Part shown: piece after piece, positions 8,701-9,341 of the stretch
How the letters are laid out: every line of letters starts with the position of its first letter
How positions within the stretch are numbered: position 1 is the first letter of the stretch
Assembly: GCA_902803675.1 (NCBI GenBank)
Contig: CADCQZ010000363.1
Coordinates: 1 to 9,341, forward strand
DNA length: 9,341 bases
DNA from: an uncultured Eubacteriales bacterium
Lineage (GTDB): Bacteria > Bacillota_A > Clostridia > Christensenellales > Aristaeellaceae
Reading direction: 5' to 3'
Program-made: the position numbers and the translations under genes
The notes under the pieces: generated by a model
Seen by the model: the letters and a program-made list of their open reading frames with translations, nothing else
Told to the model about the DNA's origin: nothing
Databases searched by the model: none

Positions 8701-8995
8701 GAGAGCGCGCAGCCGGTTCCACAGGCTGGTCTCCTACGGCGAGAAGCACTATTACGATCAGGTGAGGATCGATTATTTCGCCGTGTCCCTGCCTGATCTG
8801 CAGTTGTTCGATGACGACCTCTCCCTGCGCAGCCGGGCCCACTGCGAGTACCTGATCGCCCTGGGCAGCTGGGGCCTGGGGGACAGGGAACGGGCGGAGA
8901 GATGCTTCTCGGCCGTGCTTCAGATAGACCCGTGCCATCAGGGGGCCATCCTGCATGAGCGGCTCCTGCGGTCCGAGCCCGCGGCGGTAAAGTGA
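5720..8995 (+). CDS. DUF5107 domain protein with long TPR array
   Basis: A 1091-residue protein of two parts. Residues about 1-345 match the DUF5107 family (galactose-mutarotase-like fold): an opening NPMFLEKRVYQGSSGKVYP block, LPELGGRI, GGIEFNWPQHHRP (112-124, with E115, H121, H122), WTWGCGDFGKAWDR (288 on) and YIELMTG (E312). These conserved acidic, His and Trp residues would line a sugar-type pocket. A short beta-rich segment follows (about 346-440), then a linker rich in Pro. From about 485 to the end there are roughly 14 helical repeats of TPR type, for example LGLSLRYQGRDDEAYDAFFKA and LGSWGLGDRERAERCF. No signal peptide is seen. AAGGGAG (5705-5711) sits eight bases before the ATG. The family has no activity I can name with certainty; binding or modification of carbohydrate is inferred from the fold and the GH35 partner, and the TPR array suggests a protein partner. 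Confidence 0.85.
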   Translation: MKASVRVETVMIPTYGVGRPDRNPMFLEKRVYQGSSGKVYPLPVIDKILDEKEDRPYTAVWLENDYLKVMVLPELGGRIQRAYDKTNGYDFVYYNEVIKPALVGLTGPWISGGIEFNWPQHHRPTTFSPVDFRTAENEDGSVSVDMSEVDQMYGTKGRMTFTLYPDRAYIEIRGQLYNRTDLDQTFLWWANPAVKVNDDTQSVFPPDVTAVYDHGKRDVSRFPIADGVYYKHDYGAGVDISRYKNIPVPTSYMCAHSDFDFVGGYDHGAQAGILHIADHHVSPGKKQWTWGCGDFGKAWDRNLTDRNGPYIELMTGMYCDNQPDFAWLRPFEEKTFTQYFMPYKGVGCVKNASRECALGLEVRDGKALIAVYASSLFKNARVTLTAGGVTVYDRNVDLSPEDVLKDEVGIRVPETELTLTVRTSGGRKLLSYTPRARKIDRIPDPMPPAKLPEEILTNEELYLTGLHLEQYRHATYLPDPYYLEALKRDPGDIRANTAWGKLLMRRGKPAEAENFFRAAVERMTKLDPNPYDSEAYLCLGLSLRYQGRDDEAYDAFFKAAWTAAQQDAAYYHIACIDCRRGEYDLALEHIERSLVRNGHDLKARALKGLILDSLGRDAQAEAWYEENLALDPFDYVSRIESGDIEGALKLMNGRASSFIECAADYAGAGYYEDAVFILECCPDPTPMVWYHLALCADMNGDKGYAKEALENAAAADPYLCFPNKPEDIAALEYAVRNNEKDYKALYYLGCLWYDRRQYFDAVACWEKSVGINGDFPTVWRNLSLAYFNKRGEKEKARRCMERAYALDETDARVLMELHQLYGKIGRGVKERFEFLDAHRKTAFRRDDLIVEYCALLNDLGRHREALDLILAHTFHPWEGGEGRVTGQYAAALTRLGVEALDRGDFAGAKELFEKALVFPYNLGEGKLEGARDNDIHYYLGLAERALGHDDESLRHLELAAAGDEEPATALYYNDQPADMIFYQGLASRALGREERARSRFHRLVSYGEKHYYDQVRIDYFAVSLPDLQLFDDDLSLRSRAHCEYLIALGSWGLGDRERAERCFSAVLQIDPCHQGAILHERLLRSEPAAVK

Positions 8996-9008
8996 GGAGC
9001 TGAAACGG

Positions 9009-9341
9009 ATGAGCGATGAATGCCTGATCTGCGGCGCGGCCCTGAAGTATCTTGAAACGGATGTGGAGATGGAGTGCGCTGTCTGCCGTAAAAAGAAGCG
9101 CACCAGGGCCTTCTGTGTCCGCGGTCATTACGTCTGCGATGACTGCCATACTTTGGGCCTGGACGCGGTCATCGGCCTGTGCCTGGAGGAAAAGTCCCGG
9201 GATCCGGCTCAGATCCTGGAAAAGATGATGGCCCTGCCTTTCTGCCACATGCACGGCCCGGAGCACCATGTGATGGTGGGAGCGGCCCTGCTGACGGCCT
9301 ACCGGAACGCCGGCGGGAAAACAGACCTTCCCTCCGCCCTC
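9009..9341 (+). CDS. DUF5714 domain protein, cut by window end
   Basis: The first 111 codons of an open frame that runs off the right edge with no stop. The N-terminus has paired cysteines (C5/C8, C23/C26, then C36, H40, C43, C46), consistent with one or two zinc-ribbon-like sites. It is followed by a helical stretch and the segment MHGPEHHVMVGAALLTAY (81-98), which I recognise as the hallmark of the DUF5714 family. Family function is not established; members occur in clostridia and methanogenic archaea. The HGPEHH cluster could bind metal. AGGAG (8995-8999) overlaps the stop of the preceding gene and is nine bases from the ATG, so it belongs to the same transcript. The family call is from memory of the motif and moderately sure; the remaining length is not visible. 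Confidence 0.75.
   Translation, partial: MSDECLICGAALKYLETDVEMECAVCRKKKRTRAFCVRGHYVCDDCHTLGLDAVIGLCLEEKSRDPAQILEKMMALPFCHMHGPEHHVMVGAALLTAYRNAGGKTDLPSAL

Noticed and set aside
5678..9103. A 1141-codon open frame on the minus strand opposite DUF5107-TPR
   Set aside because: It mirrors the codon pattern of a well-supported gene and spans two genes; no family motif is visible.
1..9341. CRISPR arrays, insertion sequences, tRNA or rRNA genes
   Set aside because: No direct-repeat series, transposase-like protein, terminal inverted repeats or RNA gene pattern was seen on either strand.

Overview
The window is a dense, GC-rich stretch of bacterial DNA with tight gene spacing, good Shine-Dalgarno sites and consensus sigma-70-type promoters. 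The protein families (GH35 beta-galactosidase of the short-motif clostridial type, a DUF5107-TPR protein, DUF5714, a UvrA paralogue) suggest a high-GC member of the Bacillota, probably a gut-type clostridium. That assignment rests on protein appearance only.

Layout. Bases 1-118 carry no gene but hold two tandem hairpins, the second looking like a weak intrinsic terminator for a plus-strand gene left of the window. An alpha/beta hydrolase lies on the minus strand (119-811). A divergent promoter region follows (about 812-930): an extended -10 box faces the hydrolase, and a near-consensus TTGACC-17-TATAAT promoter faces right. The rightward transcript then carries a possible small leader reading frame (958-1023) whose stop overlaps the start of a GH35 beta-galactosidase (1020-3191). 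After it come a UvrA-like protein lacking the UvrB-binding domain (3202-5685), a 1091-residue DUF5107-TPR protein (5720-8995) and the start of a DUF5714 protein (9009 to beyond the window end). Gaps between these genes are 10, 34 and 13 bases, so they read as one operon.

How the genes may work together. GH35 and DUF5107 (galactose-mutarotase-like fold) both point to intracellular glycan or glycoside handling; none of the products has an obvious signal peptide. UvrA paralogues without a UvrB-binding domain are known as self-protection factors in some antibiotic producers, but their role in gut-type Bacillota is unclear. DUF5714 is an uncharacterised cysteine-rich family. The combination of a glycosidase, a DNA-binding ABC ATPase and two uncharacterised domains in one transcript is the most interesting feature. 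One untested explanation is processing of, or protection from, a glycosylated DNA-active compound. A plain sugar-utilisation operon with a passenger UvrA paralogue is equally possible.
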